Of a stretch of 64,000 nucleotides of DNA, positions 7,944 through 17,480 are shown piece after piece. The stretch comes from JAWXCE01 sp033764775. Its GTDB lineage: Bacteria; Pseudomonadota; Alphaproteobacteria; Rhizobiales; Rhodomicrobiaceae. Numbering within the stretch: the first letter of the stretch is position 1; the number at the start of each line of letters is the position of its first letter. A program made the translations under genes and the position numbers. The stretch lies in the NCBI GenBank assembly GCA_033764775.1, contig JANRIQ010000024.1:52913-116912 (forward strand). Direction: 5' to 3'. The notes beneath the pieces are model-generated. The model was given only the letters and a program-made list of their open reading frames with translations, was not told the origin of the DNA and did not search any database.

Positions 7944-9608
7944 ATGTTGCGCATCGCCCTTGCCGCCGCCCTGCTCGCCTCTCCCGCCGCCGCCAAAGAC
8001 GTGCTCGCGCCGTCGTCAATCCTTGCGGTGACGGTATTTCCCCGCGGCGCCGAGGTTGTCCGCGTCGCTGACGTGGCGGCGCCGGCGGGCGCTTCGGTCA
8101 TCGTCGTGCAGGATTTGCCCGCCGAGATCGATCCAGACTCCGTCCAGGTCGAGGGCGACATGACCGGCGGCGTGGAGATCACCTCGGTGGACGCGAGTCG
8201 CATCTTTATCAAAAAGCCCGGTCTCCCAGGCCTGCCGGACGCGACCGAGCGCAGACGTCTGGAAGCCGAGGCGCAGGCGCTAAAAGATGAGCGGGCCGCG
8301 CTCGACGGCGCTGTGGAGAGCGCCAAGGCGCAGAAAACGCTCGCGCAGAACCTGGCGAAACTTCCGGTTTCAGGGCCACGCGGCGGCGAGAGCGGGGCGC
8401 AACCCGATTGGCCGGTTCTGTTCGACCTCATCGGCAACCGCCTGGTCGAGGCGCAGAAGGCTTTGCTCGCCGCGCAGGTCCGCCAGCGCGGCATCGACGA
8501 GAAAATTAAGGAGATCGAGGAGCGTTTGAACCGGGAGCCGCCCGAGGAGACCGAACGCACCGAGGTGCGGGTGTTTCTGGAGGCCGCGGGCGAGGCGAAA
8601 GGCCGGTTGCGCATCCGCTACCGCTCGGAGAACGCCTCCTGGCGCCCTGGCTACGACGCGCGCCTGACCACGGGCGACAAGCCGGCGCTCGCTCTCAGCC
8701 GACGCGCCCATGTGGCGCAGGACACGGGCGAGGACTGGAACGAGGTTCAACTCATGCTCTCCACCGCCCGCCCTGGAGGCGCAACCGCAGCGCCCAGCCT
8801 GCGCCCGATCATCGTCGAGTTCGAGCGCGAGGCGCCGCTGCCAAAGGCCATGATGCGGGCCCCAGCCCCCGCCGGCGCGCCGCCCGCCGAAGGCTTCGCC
8901 GCCGAGTCCGCCGACCGAGAGGTGGCGGGTTACAGCGCGGCGAGAGTCGCGATCCGGCCGGCCGTCATCGAGGCCTCCACCTATCAGGCCATCTTTAAGA
9001 TTGCGTCGAAAGCGACGATCAAATCCGGCGTGGGGGACAAGAAAGTTCTTATCGCCAACGAAACCTTAAAACCGACCGTCAAGGTCATCTCGGCGCCGAA
9101 GGAAAACACCACCGCATTCCTCAATGCGAACTTCATCTATCAAGGCGAGGCGGCCTTGCTGCCCGGCGACGTCTCGCTCTACCGCGATAATGTGTATGTG
9201 GGCGCCGGCGCGCTGCCGCTCATCGCTGCGGGGCAGGAGCACAATCTCGGCTTCGGGCCGGACGACTCGGTCAAGGTCAACCGCATCAGCGTGAAGCGCG
9301 AAAAGGGCGAAACCGGCGTGCTCACATCGTCGAATGTGGACGAGCAGCATTTCTCCATCACGGTCAAAAACCTGCACGCCAAGCCCGTCGCGGTCATGGT
9401 GCTCGATCAGATGCCCTATTCGGAGGACGAAAAGATCGTGGTGGAGATGCTGCCCGTCACGACGCCGCCCTCGGAGACAAACCACGAAGACAAGCGCGGC
9501 GTGGTCGTCTGGGAGATGGAGCTGAGGCCGGGCGAGGAGCGAGCGCTCGCCTTCTCGTACCAGATCAACTGGCCGGCGAAACGTGAGATCGTCACCGCCC
9601 CGCGCTGA
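7944..9608 (+). CDS. Exported DUF4139 (mucoidy inhibitor A-like) protein
   Basis: This 554-residue protein has a Sec signal peptide (LRIALAAALLASPAAA) and the two domains of the MuiA family. The N-terminal DUF4140 region contains VTVFPRGAEVVRVADV, followed by a coiled-coil-like charged segment (about residues 90-205). The C-terminal DUF4139 region includes RIRYRSENASWRPGYDARL and later LLPGDVSLYRDNVYVG. The start at 7944 was chosen because the signal peptide begins there and GAGG lies seven bases upstream; the longer reading frame from 7872 adds non-hydrophobic residues. The biochemical role of the family is unknown. The last 17 bp overlap the convergent EamA gene. Confidence 0.85.
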   Translation: MLRIALAAALLASPAAAKDVLAPSSILAVTVFPRGAEVVRVADVAAPAGASVIVVQDLPAEIDPDSVQVEGDMTGGVEITSVDASRIFIKKPGLPGLPDATERRRLEAEAQALKDERAALDGAVESAKAQKTLAQNLAKLPVSGPRGGESGAQPDWPVLFDLIGNRLVEAQKALLAAQVRQRGIDEKIKEIEERLNREPPEETERTEVRVFLEAAGEAKGRLRIRYRSENASWRPGYDARLTTGDKPALALSRRAHVAQDTGEDWNEVQLMLSTARPGGATAAPSLRPIIVEFEREAPLPKAMMRAPAPAGAPPAEGFAAESADREVAGYSAARVAIRPAVIEASTYQAIFKIASKATIKSGVGDKKVLIANETLKPTVKVISAPKENTTAFLNANFIYQGEAALLPGDVSLYRDNVYVGAGALPLIAAGQEHNLGFGPDDSVKVNRISVKREKGETGVLTSSNVDEQHFSITVKNLHAKPVAVMVLDQMPYSEDEKIVVEMLPVTTPPSETNHEDKRGVVVWEMELRPGEERALAFSYQINWPAKREIVTAPR

Positions 9609-10506
9609 CCCCGGCGCGGCGGGCCGAAAGCAGCACGCCGCCCATGATCAGCAAAAAGCCGGCGGCGTGGAAGCCCTGGAGCTGCTCGCCGAGAAACGCG
9701 ATCGCGAGACCGACGCCGAATACGGGGATGAGATTGAGATAGGCGCCCGCGCGATTGGCGCCGATCAGCTCAACGCCGCGGCTAAAGAAAATATACGACA
9801 GCACGCTGGGAAACACGGCGACATAAGCGATGGCGAAGGCGGTCGTCCAGTCGGCTTGCAGCGAGCGCCCAAGTCCGTGCTCCACGGCGGCCAGCGGCGC
9901 GTTGAACACGGCCGCGAGGGCGAAGGTGACAGCCGCGAAACTCAGCCAGTGAATGGCCGGTTTGCGCCGCAGATAAGCGGTGTAGACGCCCCAGGAGGCG
10001 AGCGCCGCGAACACCCAGAGATCGCCCTGGTTGAATTCCGCCGCGCCGAGCTTTGATGGATCGCCGCGCGCGATGATGAAGACGACGCCGACGCCCGCCA
10101 GAACCACGCCCAGCGCCTGCGCTCTCGTCATGCGGTCGCCGAAGGCCGCATAAGCCGCGATCGCGATGAGCAACGGTCCGGACGCGCCAACCAGGAGTGC
10201 GTTCACCGCCGGCGTGTGGGTAAGCCCGATGTAAAGAAGGGTGTTGTAGCTGCCCGGCCCGAGCGCGGCGAGAAACGCGATCATCGGCGCGTGCGCGCGT
10301 ATCGTCGCCCAATCCTGACGCAGTCGGGGCCACGCGAACGGCGCGATGATCAGCGTGGCGAGCGTCCAACGGGCGAAGGCGAGTTGGACCGGAGGCGTGA
10401 GGTCGCTTAAGCCGCGTCCCAGCACCGTGTTCCCCGCCCAGAACAGACCGGCAAGGACAAGCAACAGCGGCGCACTGGAGAATAAGCCTTGGCCCAGCGA
10501 CCTCAT
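9592..10506 (-). CDS. EamA/DMT family permease
   Basis: This 304-residue protein has about ten transmembrane helices arranged as two EamA repeats, with the usual AGLFWAGNTVLGRGLS start and the ASWGVYTAYLRR segment at the start of the second half. Members of the drug/metabolite transporter superfamily export amino acids, nucleotides or other small molecules; the substrate is not predictable. Length is normal. It overlaps the convergent DUF4139 gene by 17 bp and lies 38 bp downstream of sodB on the same strand, so read-through from sodB is possible because no terminator is seen in the gap. Confidence 0.9.
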   Translation of the reverse strand: MRSLGQGLFSSAPLLLVLAGLFWAGNTVLGRGLSDLTPPVQLAFARWTLATLIIAPFAWPRLRQDWATIRAHAPMIAFLAALGPGSYNTLLYIGLTHTPAVNALLVGASGPLLIAIAAYAAFGDRMTRAQALGVVLAGVGVVFIIARGDPSKLGAAEFNQGDLWVFAALASWGVYTAYLRRKPAIHWLSFAAVTFALAAVFNAPLAAVEHGLGRSLQADWTTAFAIAYVAVFPSVLSYIFFSRGVELIGANRAGAYLNLIPVFGVGLAIAFLGEQLQGFHAAGFLLIMGGVLLSARRAGVSAGR

Positions 10507-10544
10507 CTAAGGCCGCCGGGCGTGTAGCGCGAGCGCGTCAAGGT

Positions 10545-11144
10545 TTACTTGGCGGCGTCGAACAGGCCCTCGACATACTCCCAATTGACGAGGTGATCGA
10601 CGAAAGCCTCCAGGTACTTCGGCCGCGCGTTGCGATAGTCGATGTAATACGAGTGCTCCCACACATCGACGCCGAGCAGCGGCTTGGCGCCGTGCACCAG
10701 CGGGTTCTCGCCGTTTGGCGTTTTCATGATGACGAGCTTGCCGTCCTTCATGGCGAGCCACGCCCAGCCGGAGCCGAACTGCGTTTTGCCAGCCTCGATG
10801 AAGTCCGTACGGAATTTGTCGTAGCCGCCGAGGTCGCTGTCGATTTTCGCCTGCAGCGCGCCGGGGAGTTTGGAGCCGCCGCCGCCGTGCTTCATCCATT
10901 GCCAGAAATGAACGTGGTTGAAGTGCTGGCCGGCGTTGTTGAACAGGCCCTGATGCTTGCCGTAGGAGCCGGTGACGACCTCCTCCAGGCTTTTGCCCGC
11001 GAACTCCGTGCCCTCCATGAGCTTGTTGCCGGTTTCGACATAGGCGTTGTGGTGTTTGTCATGGTGAAATTCGAGCGTTTCCGCCGACATATACGGCATC
11101 AGCGCATCGTAGGCGTATGGGAGTTCGGGAAGTTGGAAAGCCAT
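10545..11144 (-). CDS. sodB: Superoxide dismutase, Fe/Mn family
   Basis: This 199-residue enzyme dismutates superoxide to oxygen and peroxide. It has the complete fold and ligands: the first histidine in FHHDKHH, the second in QHFNHVHFW, and the Asp/His pair in DVWEHSYYIDY. Features such as the FNNAGQHFNH segment and the alphaproteobacterial context favour an iron enzyme, but metal preference cannot be settled by eye. No signal peptide is present, so it is cytoplasmic. The ATG follows GAGGAGATTGTC. A Rho-independent terminator for the upstream operon lies between sodB and that operon, so sodB should have its own promoter. Confidence 0.95.
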   Translation of the reverse strand: MAFQLPELPYAYDALMPYMSAETLEFHHDKHHNAYVETGNKLMEGTEFAGKSLEEVVTGSYGKHQGLFNNAGQHFNHVHFWQWMKHGGGGSKLPGALQAKIDSDLGGYDKFRTDFIEAGKTQFGSGWAWLAMKDGKLVIMKTPNGENPLVHGAKPLLGVDVWEHSYYIDYRNARPKYLEAFVDHLVNWEYVEGLFDAAK

Positions 11145-11228
11145 GACAATCTCCTCGTATCAGCGTAAGCGAGCCCGGCGAACCGTAGCGGCTTGCCTCA
11201 CATGACGCAAGAAGGGGTGATGGGTTCC

Positions 11229-11266
11229 AAAAAAAGAAAGGCGGAAGATCCCTGTGACTTCCGCCT
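11229..11266 (-). terminator. Rho-independent terminator of the 14.7-11.4 kb operon
   Basis: On the minus strand a perfect nine-base stem (AGGCGGAAG with CTTCCGCCT, bases 11239-11247 and 11258-11266) encloses a ten-base loop and is followed by TTCTTTTTTT. It lies 117 bp downstream of the isochorismatase-like gene and 85 bp upstream of sodB, so it should separate these units. Confidence 0.8.
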
Positions 11267-11382
11267 CTCTGATCTGTTGTGCCGAGGAAAGGTTTGTTTT
11301 GTTTGTTTCAGGGACATTGAAACGAATACGGTTTCCGGGCTGAATAGCGCATGAACGGCGCATTCATCCTCACTTTAGCGCG

Positions 11383-11937
11383 TCACTTCACGAGCGCCTG
11401 CAGGGCTTTGAACTCGGGCGTGCCCGCGCGGTCGAGCCACTCGAAGATGACCATCTCGACGGTGACGCTCGGCGCTCCCGCGTGGCGCATCCGCTGCAGC
11501 GCGAGATCGCGGCTTTGCGCCGCGCGCGACGACATGGCGTCGGCCACGGCGAAGGCGTGGAACCCTTCCTCCGCCAGATCAAGCACCGTCTGCGCCACGC
11601 AGATATGCGCCTCCATGCCCGCGACGATCACCTGATCGCGCCCCTCCGCCCGCAGCATCTCGATGCGCTGGCGCAAAGGCGCCTCGCGCAGGCAGGAGAA
11701 GTGCGTTTTCTCGATAAACGCGCCCTCGTTTCCGATCGCCTCGTGCAGGGGAGCAACCGTGGGCCCCAGCCCGCGGGGATACTGCTCCGACACGGTGATC
11801 GGCGCGCCCACCGCCTTCGCCGCCGCGATGAGCTTGCCCGACATCGCGATCACCCCCTCATGCTCGAGCACGGCGGGCGCGAGCCTTTCCTGCACGTCGA
11901 TGATGAGCAGTTGCGAGCGGTCGCGTTCGATGCGCAT
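11383..11937 (-). CDS. Isochorismatase-family cysteine hydrolase
   Basis: This 184-residue protein has the Asp-Lys-Cys triad layout of the isochorismatase-like superfamily: LLIIDVQE with the aspartate, IEKTHFS with the lysine and GMEAHICVAQT with the cysteine. The family includes nicotinamidases, N-carbamoyl amidases and YcaC-like proteins, and the substrate is not evident. The ATG at 11937 was chosen for GGGAGG six bases upstream. It is the last gene of an operon after ptrB and the AlkA-like gene, with 29 bp between it and the AlkA-like gene. A longer frame running into the AlkA-like gene is out-of-frame read-through. Confidence 0.88.
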   Translation of the reverse strand: MRIERDRSQLLIIDVQERLAPAVLEHEGVIAMSGKLIAAAKAVGAPITVSEQYPRGLGPTVAPLHEAIGNEGAFIEKTHFSCLREAPLRQRIEMLRAEGRDQVIVAGMEAHICVAQTVLDLAEEGFHAFAVADAMSSRAAQSRDLALQRMRHAGAPSVTVEMVIFEWLDRAGTPEFKALQALVK

Positions 11938-11966
11938 GGGCGCCTCCCTTTTCATCAGCATACCGT

Positions 11967-12641
11967 TTACACGGGCGATTGCACAGGCGCGGCGTCGCGC
12001 GATTTCGCGGCGCGGTAGTACGACCAGAGAAGCCGCGCGGCGGCGCTCCGATAGGGCCGCCACTCCTCCGCCATCGCGGCAAGCTGCTTGTCCGTCGGCC
12101 GGGCGGGAAGATCGAACGCGAGCCGCGCCGCCTCTTGCAGCGCCACGTCTTTGGCGGGAAAGATGTCCGGGTGGCCGAGGGCGAAAAGCAGATACACCTC
12201 CGCCGTCCAGGGGCCGACGCCCTTGATGGCCGTCATATGCACGATGGCCTCCTCCGCGCTGAAGCGCCCGAGGCCGTCCAAGTCGAGCGCGCCTGCCGCC
12301 GCGGCTTCGGAGATTGCCCGCAACGTGCGGATTTTCGGCGCGGAGAAACCGGCGGCGCGCAGCGTGGCGTCGTCGGCAGCGAGGATCGCCTCCGCCGTGA
12401 TGGCGCCCAGCGCCGCCTGGCAGCGGTTGTAGATGGCCCGGCCCGCCGCGACCGAAATCTGCTGGCCGGTGATGACCCACACCAGCCCCGCGAAGCCGCT
12501 GTCGAGCCAGCGCAGCGGAACCTCCCCCGCGATCACCCGCAACGGGGCGAACGAGGGCGCGGACGCAGACAGCGCGTCAAGATGCGCCGCCAAGTCCGCC
12601 TCCGACCGGATGAATGCCGGCGGCGGTTTACGCTTCGGCAT
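11967..12641 (-). CDS. alkA: DNA-3-methyladenine glycosylase II (AlkA-like)
   Basis: This 224-residue HhH-GPD superfamily glycosylase removes alkylated bases, starting base-excision repair. The helix-hairpin-helix is seen at AIKGVGPWTAEVYLLF, followed by the catalytic aspartate in FPAKDVALQ. The N-terminal segment ITGQQISVAAGRAIY is also characteristic. It lacks the N-terminal Ada-like or extra AlkA domain, as is common for the short forms of alphaproteobacteria. Its start codon lies inside the 3' end of the oligopeptidase gene (14-bp overlap), which suggests translational coupling. Confidence 0.9.
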   Translation of the reverse strand: MPKRKPPPAFIRSEADLAAHLDALSASAPSFAPLRVIAGEVPLRWLDSGFAGLVWVITGQQISVAAGRAIYNRCQAALGAITAEAILAADDATLRAAGFSAPKIRTLRAISEAAAAGALDLDGLGRFSAEEAIVHMTAIKGVGPWTAEVYLLFALGHPDIFPAKDVALQEAARLAFDLPARPTDKQLAAMAEEWRPYRSAAARLLWSYYRAAKSRDAAPVQSPV

Positions 12642-14733
12642 AGCCTGAGATCATCAGCGCGAACGCCTGCACCAGCGCGACCTCCTTGAGCCGGTCGAAG
12701 CGGCCGGAAGCGCCGCCGTGGCCCGCCTCCATAATGGTCTTAAGCAGTAGCAGGTTGCCGTCCTTTTTCGTCGCGCGCAGCTTCGCGACCCACTTGGCCG
12801 GCTCCCAATACGTCACGCGCGGGTCGCTGATGCCCGCGACAGCCAGGATGTGCGGATAGGCTTGCGCTCGCACGTTGTCATAGGGCGAGTAGGCGGCGAT
12901 GGTCGCGTAATCCTCCGCGCTCTCGATCGGGTTGCCCCACTCCGGCCATTCCGGCGGGGTGAGCGGCAGGCTCGCGTCGAGCATGGTGGTCAGCACATCG
13001 ACGAACGGCACCTCGGCGATGATGCCGTTGAACAGGTCGGGCGCCATGTTCGCGACCGCGCCCATCAGCATACCGCCCGCCGATCCCCCTTGAGCCACGA
13101 TGCGCCCGCGCGACGTGAACCGCTCCCGCGCCAGGTATTCGCCGGCCGCGATGAAGTCCTTGAACGTGTTCTGCTTTTTCTCGCGCTTGCCGTCCGTGTA
13201 CCAACGGTAGCCTTTGTCCTTGCCGCCGCGGATATGCGCGACGGCGTATACAAAACCGCGATCGACCAGGCTCAGGATGCTGGTCGAGAAATACGCGGGC
13301 ATGGCGACGCCATAGGAGCCGTAGCCGTAGAGCAGGAGCGGCGCGGAGCCGTCCAGCGGCGTCGTGCGGCGGTAGAGCAGCGAGATCGGCACGGTCTCGC
13401 CGTCATGGGCGGGCGCGAAGATGCGGCGGGTGACGTAATCCGCCGGGTTGTGCCCGCTCGGCACCTCCTGCGTTTTGCGCAGCGTGCGCGCCCGGGTCTC
13501 CATGTCGTAATCGAAGGTCTGCGCGGGCGTCGTCATGGAGGAGTAGGCGAAGCGCAGCGTTGTGGTGTCGTGCTCAAAGCCGTCCTGCATGGAGAGCGAG
13601 TAGGCTTCCTCGGCGAACGCAATGGCGTGCTCCGCCCCATCGGTTAAACGCCTGATGACGATGCGCGGCAGACCGTCCTCACGCTCCAATCGCGCGAGGT
13701 GGCCGGTGAACGGCGTCACGCCGAGGATGAGGCGGCCCGGGCGGTGCGGCTCGATGTCTCGCCAGTTCTCGCGGCCCGGCGAGGCGACGGGCGTGGAGAC
13801 GATCTTGAAATCCTCCGCCCCGTCCGCATTGGTGACGATGACGAATGCATCGCCGCCGCCGTGATCCACATCGTACTTTTGCTTTGCGATGCGCGGGGCG
13901 ACGAGGCGCGGTTCGGTGAGCGGCGCGGCTGCGGGAATGACGTAGGACTCGGTCGTTTCGTGGTCGCCTGAGCGGATGACGATGAATTCGCGGCTTTGCG
14001 TGAGCGACACGCCCACGCCGAAGCCCGGATCGCGCTCCTCGTAAATCAGCGCGTCCTCGCTGGCGGGCGCGCCCAGCCTGTGGCGGAAGATGCGCGTGGG
14101 GCGATGGTTTTCATCGAGGCGGCTGTAGAAAAAGTACTGCCCGCACGCTGACCAGCAGCCGGAGCCTTCCGTGTCGGCGATCTCGTCGGGGGCGTCCGCG
14201 CTGCTCCCGATGTCGCGGAAACGGAAGGTGTAATACTCCGAGCCGTTCGTGTCGGAGGAGTAAGCGACGCGGGTTTGGTCGGGCGAGACATGCGCGCCGC
14301 CGAGCCGGAAATAGGCGCGGCCTTCTGCAAGCATATTGCAATCGAGATAGACCTGCTCGGCCCCGCCATCGCGCGGCGCGCGGCAATAGACCGGGTACTG
14401 CCCGCCTTCCACATAGCGGTTGAAGTACGCCCACTCGCCCCATGGCGTCGGAACCGTCGCGTCGTCTTCCTTGATGCGGCCTTTCATCTCGGCGAAAAGC
14501 TTCGCCTGCAGCGCCTCCGTTTGGGTCATGACGGCCGCGACATGGGCGTTCTCGGCCTCCAGATGCGCGCGGATGTCGGCGGGCAGTTGCGCCGGGTCGC
14601 GCATCGCCTCGCGCCAGTTGTCCGCGCGCAGCCAAGCGTAGTCGTCGCGCCGCTCGACGCCGTGATGGGTCTGAATGGCGGGGTGGACGCGGGCGATAGG
14701 CTCTGCGTCCTTGGAATTTTGGATGTTGCTCAT
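12628..14733 (-). CDS. ptrB: Oligopeptidase B (S9A family serine peptidase)
   Basis: This 701-residue protein matches the prolyl oligopeptidase family: an N-terminal seven-bladed propeller (about residues 70-400) and a C-terminal alpha/beta hydrolase. The nucleophile is in GGSAGGML, the acid in the GISDPRVTYWEP segment and the histidine in MEAGHGGASGR. The length and the HIRGGKDKGYRWYTDGK segment fit oligopeptidase B, which cleaves short peptides after basic residues in the cytoplasm. No signal peptide is present. It is the first gene of the ptrB-alkA-isochorismatase operon. Confidence 0.93.
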   Translation of the reverse strand: MSNIQNSKDAEPIARVHPAIQTHHGVERRDDYAWLRADNWREAMRDPAQLPADIRAHLEAENAHVAAVMTQTEALQAKLFAEMKGRIKEDDATVPTPWGEWAYFNRYVEGGQYPVYCRAPRDGGAEQVYLDCNMLAEGRAYFRLGGAHVSPDQTRVAYSSDTNGSEYYTFRFRDIGSSADAPDEIADTEGSGCWSACGQYFFYSRLDENHRPTRIFRHRLGAPASEDALIYEERDPGFGVGVSLTQSREFIVIRSGDHETTESYVIPAAAPLTEPRLVAPRIAKQKYDVDHGGGDAFVIVTNADGAEDFKIVSTPVASPGRENWRDIEPHRPGRLILGVTPFTGHLARLEREDGLPRIVIRRLTDGAEHAIAFAEEAYSLSMQDGFEHDTTTLRFAYSSMTTPAQTFDYDMETRARTLRKTQEVPSGHNPADYVTRRIFAPAHDGETVPISLLYRRTTPLDGSAPLLLYGYGSYGVAMPAYFSTSILSLVDRGFVYAVAHIRGGKDKGYRWYTDGKREKKQNTFKDFIAAGEYLARERFTSRGRIVAQGGSAGGMLMGAVANMAPDLFNGIIAEVPFVDVLTTMLDASLPLTPPEWPEWGNPIESAEDYATIAAYSPYDNVRAQAYPHILAVAGISDPRVTYWEPAKWVAKLRATKKDGNLLLLKTIMEAGHGGASGRFDRLKEVALVQAFALMISGYAEA

Positions 14734-14781
14734 TTTAAAGGAATAGCGGCGCGGCGCATCCGCCGCAACGCCTGGTTAAGA

Positions 14782-15183
14782 TCAGGCGGCGCTCGGTTTG
14801 AAATCGAGCACGACGCCATTCATGCAGTAACGCAGGCCCGTCGGCTTCGGCCCGTCCGGAAAGACATGGCCGAGATGACTGTCGCAGCAGGCGCAGCGCA
14901 CCTCGGTCCGGCGCATGAAGAACGAGCGATCTTCGTGCTCGGAGACGGCGTCCGGCGCCACTGGCCGGAAAAAGCTCGGCCATCCCGTGCCGCTGTCGAA
15001 CTTCGCCTCGGATGAGAACAGCGGCTCGCCGCACGCCACGCATGCAAACACGCCCGGGCGCTTTTCATGGTTGAGCGGGCTGGTGAAGGCGCGCTCGGTG
15101 CCATGCTCCCGCGCGACCTTGTACTGCTCCTTGGTGAGTTGGGCTTTCCACTCCGCGTCGGTTTTGACGATTTTTTCTTTCAT
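14782..15183 (-). CDS. msrB: Peptide methionine-(R)-S-oxide reductase
   Basis: This 133-residue enzyme repairs oxidised methionine (R-sulfoxide) in proteins. Two CxxC zinc-binding pairs are seen (CVACGEPLF and CACCDSHLGH), with the core motif SGTGWPSF and the catalytic cysteine in RYCMNG. The start at 15183 was chosen for AGAGGTGA upstream; the extension to 15231 is unlikely. It is cytoplasmic with no leader. It has 48 bp to ptrB on the same strand and may be co-transcribed with it. Confidence 0.95.
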   Translation of the reverse strand: MKEKIVKTDAEWKAQLTKEQYKVAREHGTERAFTSPLNHEKRPGVFACVACGEPLFSSEAKFDSGTGWPSFFRPVAPDAVSEHEDRSFFMRRTEVRCACCDSHLGHVFPDGPKPTGLRYCMNGVVLDFKPSAA

Positions 15184-15512
15184 GATGCTCACCTCTGACT
15201 TTCCTATAGCCGTGTTCAGTATTACCCTCAAATTCCGAAGCGCGGAAACCGCGAAGACCGGGTGATCGGGAGCATTCGCTTTCCGCGCGGCAATGCATCC
15301 CAGCTTTCGCCACCGTTAGGGTAGCCCAGCGCCGACCCTGAACCCAAAAGTTGTAAGTGGAGCGACGAGGGGGAAATATAGGAGTTGACGGTTTTTTTGT
15401 CATATTTTATGCAAAATCCATCAGCCTGTTGCGATCCACGTCCTCGCTCCGTCATGGACGCTTGGCGAGAGCGCAGCCGCCCCACCGTTCAACTTCAAGA
15501 CAACGCACCTGG
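15184..15512. other. Divergent intergenic region msrB / antiporter
   Basis: This 329-bp gap should hold the promoters of msrB (leftward) and the antiporter gene (rightward). A short AT-rich tract lies around 15378-15425. The reading frame of the antiporter is open back to 15357, but the extra residues are Arg/Ser-rich and precede the likely signal peptide, so they were not counted. No RNA gene or repeat is seen. Confidence 0.4.
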
Positions 15513-17009
15513 ATGACGATCAGATCGCGCACTCCGCTTGCTCACACCGGCTCGCCATCAAAATACATTTGGCTTTTCGCGGCGTTGCGCTCGTTCGTTT
15601 CATGGCGAGGCGCGGTGTTGATCTTCGCGTTGGCTTTCTGGGGTTCCCCAGCGCATGCGGCTCCGGGCGGCGACGCGGTGGACGGCGCGCAGCTCGGCCT
15701 CTATTGGATAGCGCCGTTTGTCGGCGTGCTGCTCTCAATCGCGATATTCCCGCTTGCCGCGCCGCACATATGGCATGCGCATTACGGCAAGATCGCCATG
15801 GCCTGGGCTGTGTTGTTCATCGCGCCGTTCACGGTTCAATTTGGCCCGTCGGTGGCCCTTTACGAAGTGCTTCACGCTGTTTTGCTTGAGTTCATTCCGT
15901 TCATCATCATTATTTTTACACTGTTCACCATCGCGGGCGGCATTTACATCCGGGGCAATCTGCACGGATCGCCGAAGACGAACACCGCGCTGCTCGGCGT
16001 CGGCATGGGGCTGGCGAGCTTCGTCGGCACCACCGGCGCCTCCATGATTATGATCCGGCCGGTGCTGCGCGCCAATGACGACCGGCGCCACAATGCGCAT
16101 GTGTTCGTGTTTTTCATTTTCCTCGTCTCGAATGTGGGCGGCGGCTTGACCCCGCTCGGCGATCCGCCCCTGTTCATCGGCTTTTTAAAGGGCGTGGATT
16201 TTTTCTGGACGGTGGAGGCGATGCTGCTCCCCGTTCTCCTGATGGCCGTGCTGCTGCTCGCGGCGTTTTTCGCGCTCGACACCGTGATCTACCGCCGCGA
16301 AGGACACGACACGCGCGACCCGACGCCTGACTCGCCGATCCGCGTGGAAGGCTGGCGGAATGTGGGCCTGTTGGCGCTTGTCGTCGCCGCCGTGTTGTGG
16401 AGTGGGATGGGCTATGACCTGGGGGCAGTCTCCGTTGCCGGCGTGGAGGTGAAAGGCGCGAGCCTCGCGCGCGACGCCATGCTGCTCGCCCTCGCTGGAA
16501 TATCGCTGGCCATCACGCCCAAACGCCACAGGGAGGCGAACGGCTTCGAGTGGGGGCCGTGTCTGGAGGTCGCCAAGCTTTTCCTCGCGATTTTCATCAC
16601 GATCATCCCCGCCATCGCCATTCTGAAGGCGGGTCAGGCCGGCGAGTTGGCGGGCTTACTGCGGCTGGTGACGAACGAGGACGGTTCGCCGAACAACGCG
16701 GTTTACTTCTGGATGACCGGCGCATTGTCCAGCTTTCTAGACAATGCGCCCACATATCTGGTGTTTTTCAACGCCGCCGGCGGCGACGCGGAGGCTTTAA
16801 TGGGGCCGCTCGCCAACACATTGCTCGCCATTTCCGCAGGCGCCGTTTTTATGGGCGCCAACACCTACATCGGCAACGCGCCGAATTTCATGGTCAAAGC
16901 CATCGCTGAACAGGCCGGCGTGAAGATGCCGAGTTTTTTCGGTTACATGCTCTGGTCTTGCGTTTTTTTGATCCCATGTTTCGCCCTAATTACGGTGCTC
17001 TTCTTTTAA
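15513..17009 (+). CDS. NhaD-type sodium:proton antiporter
   Basis: This protein of about 498 residues is a polytopic membrane protein of the ion transporter superfamily. It has roughly 12 hydrophobic segments, the conserved SFVGTTGASMIMIRP and SNVGGGLTPLGDPPLF blocks typical of NhaD/ArsB-like transporters, and near the end GALSSFLDNAPTYLVFF with GANTYIGNAPNFMVKA. It probably exchanges Na+ for protons. The start is uncertain: the ATG at 15513 has no strong ribosome binding site, and the protein may start with an in-frame GTG near 15615. A possible signal peptide ends near AHAAPGG. Confidence 0.85.
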   Translation: MTIRSRTPLAHTGSPSKYIWLFAALRSFVSWRGAVLIFALAFWGSPAHAAPGGDAVDGAQLGLYWIAPFVGVLLSIAIFPLAAPHIWHAHYGKIAMAWAVLFIAPFTVQFGPSVALYEVLHAVLLEFIPFIIIIFTLFTIAGGIYIRGNLHGSPKTNTALLGVGMGLASFVGTTGASMIMIRPVLRANDDRRHNAHVFVFFIFLVSNVGGGLTPLGDPPLFIGFLKGVDFFWTVEAMLLPVLLMAVLLLAAFFALDTVIYRREGHDTRDPTPDSPIRVEGWRNVGLLALVVAAVLWSGMGYDLGAVSVAGVEVKGASLARDAMLLALAGISLAITPKRHREANGFEWGPCLEVAKLFLAIFITIIPAIAILKAGQAGELAGLLRLVTNEDGSPNNAVYFWMTGALSSFLDNAPTYLVFFNAAGGDAEALMGPLANTLLAISAGAVFMGANTYIGNAPNFMVKAIAEQAGVKMPSFFGYMLWSCVFLIPCFALITVLFF

Positions 17010-17480
17010 AACGCTGAGGATGCGTTGAAGAGGCCGAATGTTCCGCACGGTCTGAGTGCTTCGTCGCCGCGCATCTCCGCGCGCGTGCATGTATCCTGCG
17101 CGAATCGGCTCTCTCCCTCATCTTGGAAAATAGTCTTTTCTTGCAATGGGATAAATTATGACCCAACAGAGAAGGTTTTTTCCCAGATGTTCAAATTCTA
17201 ATGCTCTCATTTTTGTGATATTAAAAAAAACAGGATTATACCTCTTTATGAGTATATCCGAGTGATTTAACTTGAAAATTCGAAAGCGGTATTTATCATT
17301 ACATTGCCAAGAAATGTTTGGTGAAACCGTCTAATCCTGCGTTGTCGAATCGCCGCAGAACCTGTTCGATTGAGCAGTTTGCGGATGACAAAATGGTGTT
17401 GGACGTTTTGCAGAACCCATCGGGCGCGGCTTCATCTCAATCCGGCCGCTCTCGAAAAGATTCCTGTCAGGAGACGTTGA
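17010..17480. other. AT-rich leader region upstream of mucR
   Basis: This 471-bp stretch has no accepted gene. From about 17140 to 17320 it is strikingly AT-rich for this GC-rich chromosome, with runs such as TTTTTT near 17177 and AAAAAAAA near 17223. Such DNA is the typical target of Ros/MucR proteins, which bind AT-rich sites, and mucR genes are known to be autoregulated, so this is the likely operator/promoter region. A short reading frame at 17318-17515 overlaps mucR in another frame and was rejected. Confidence 0.6.
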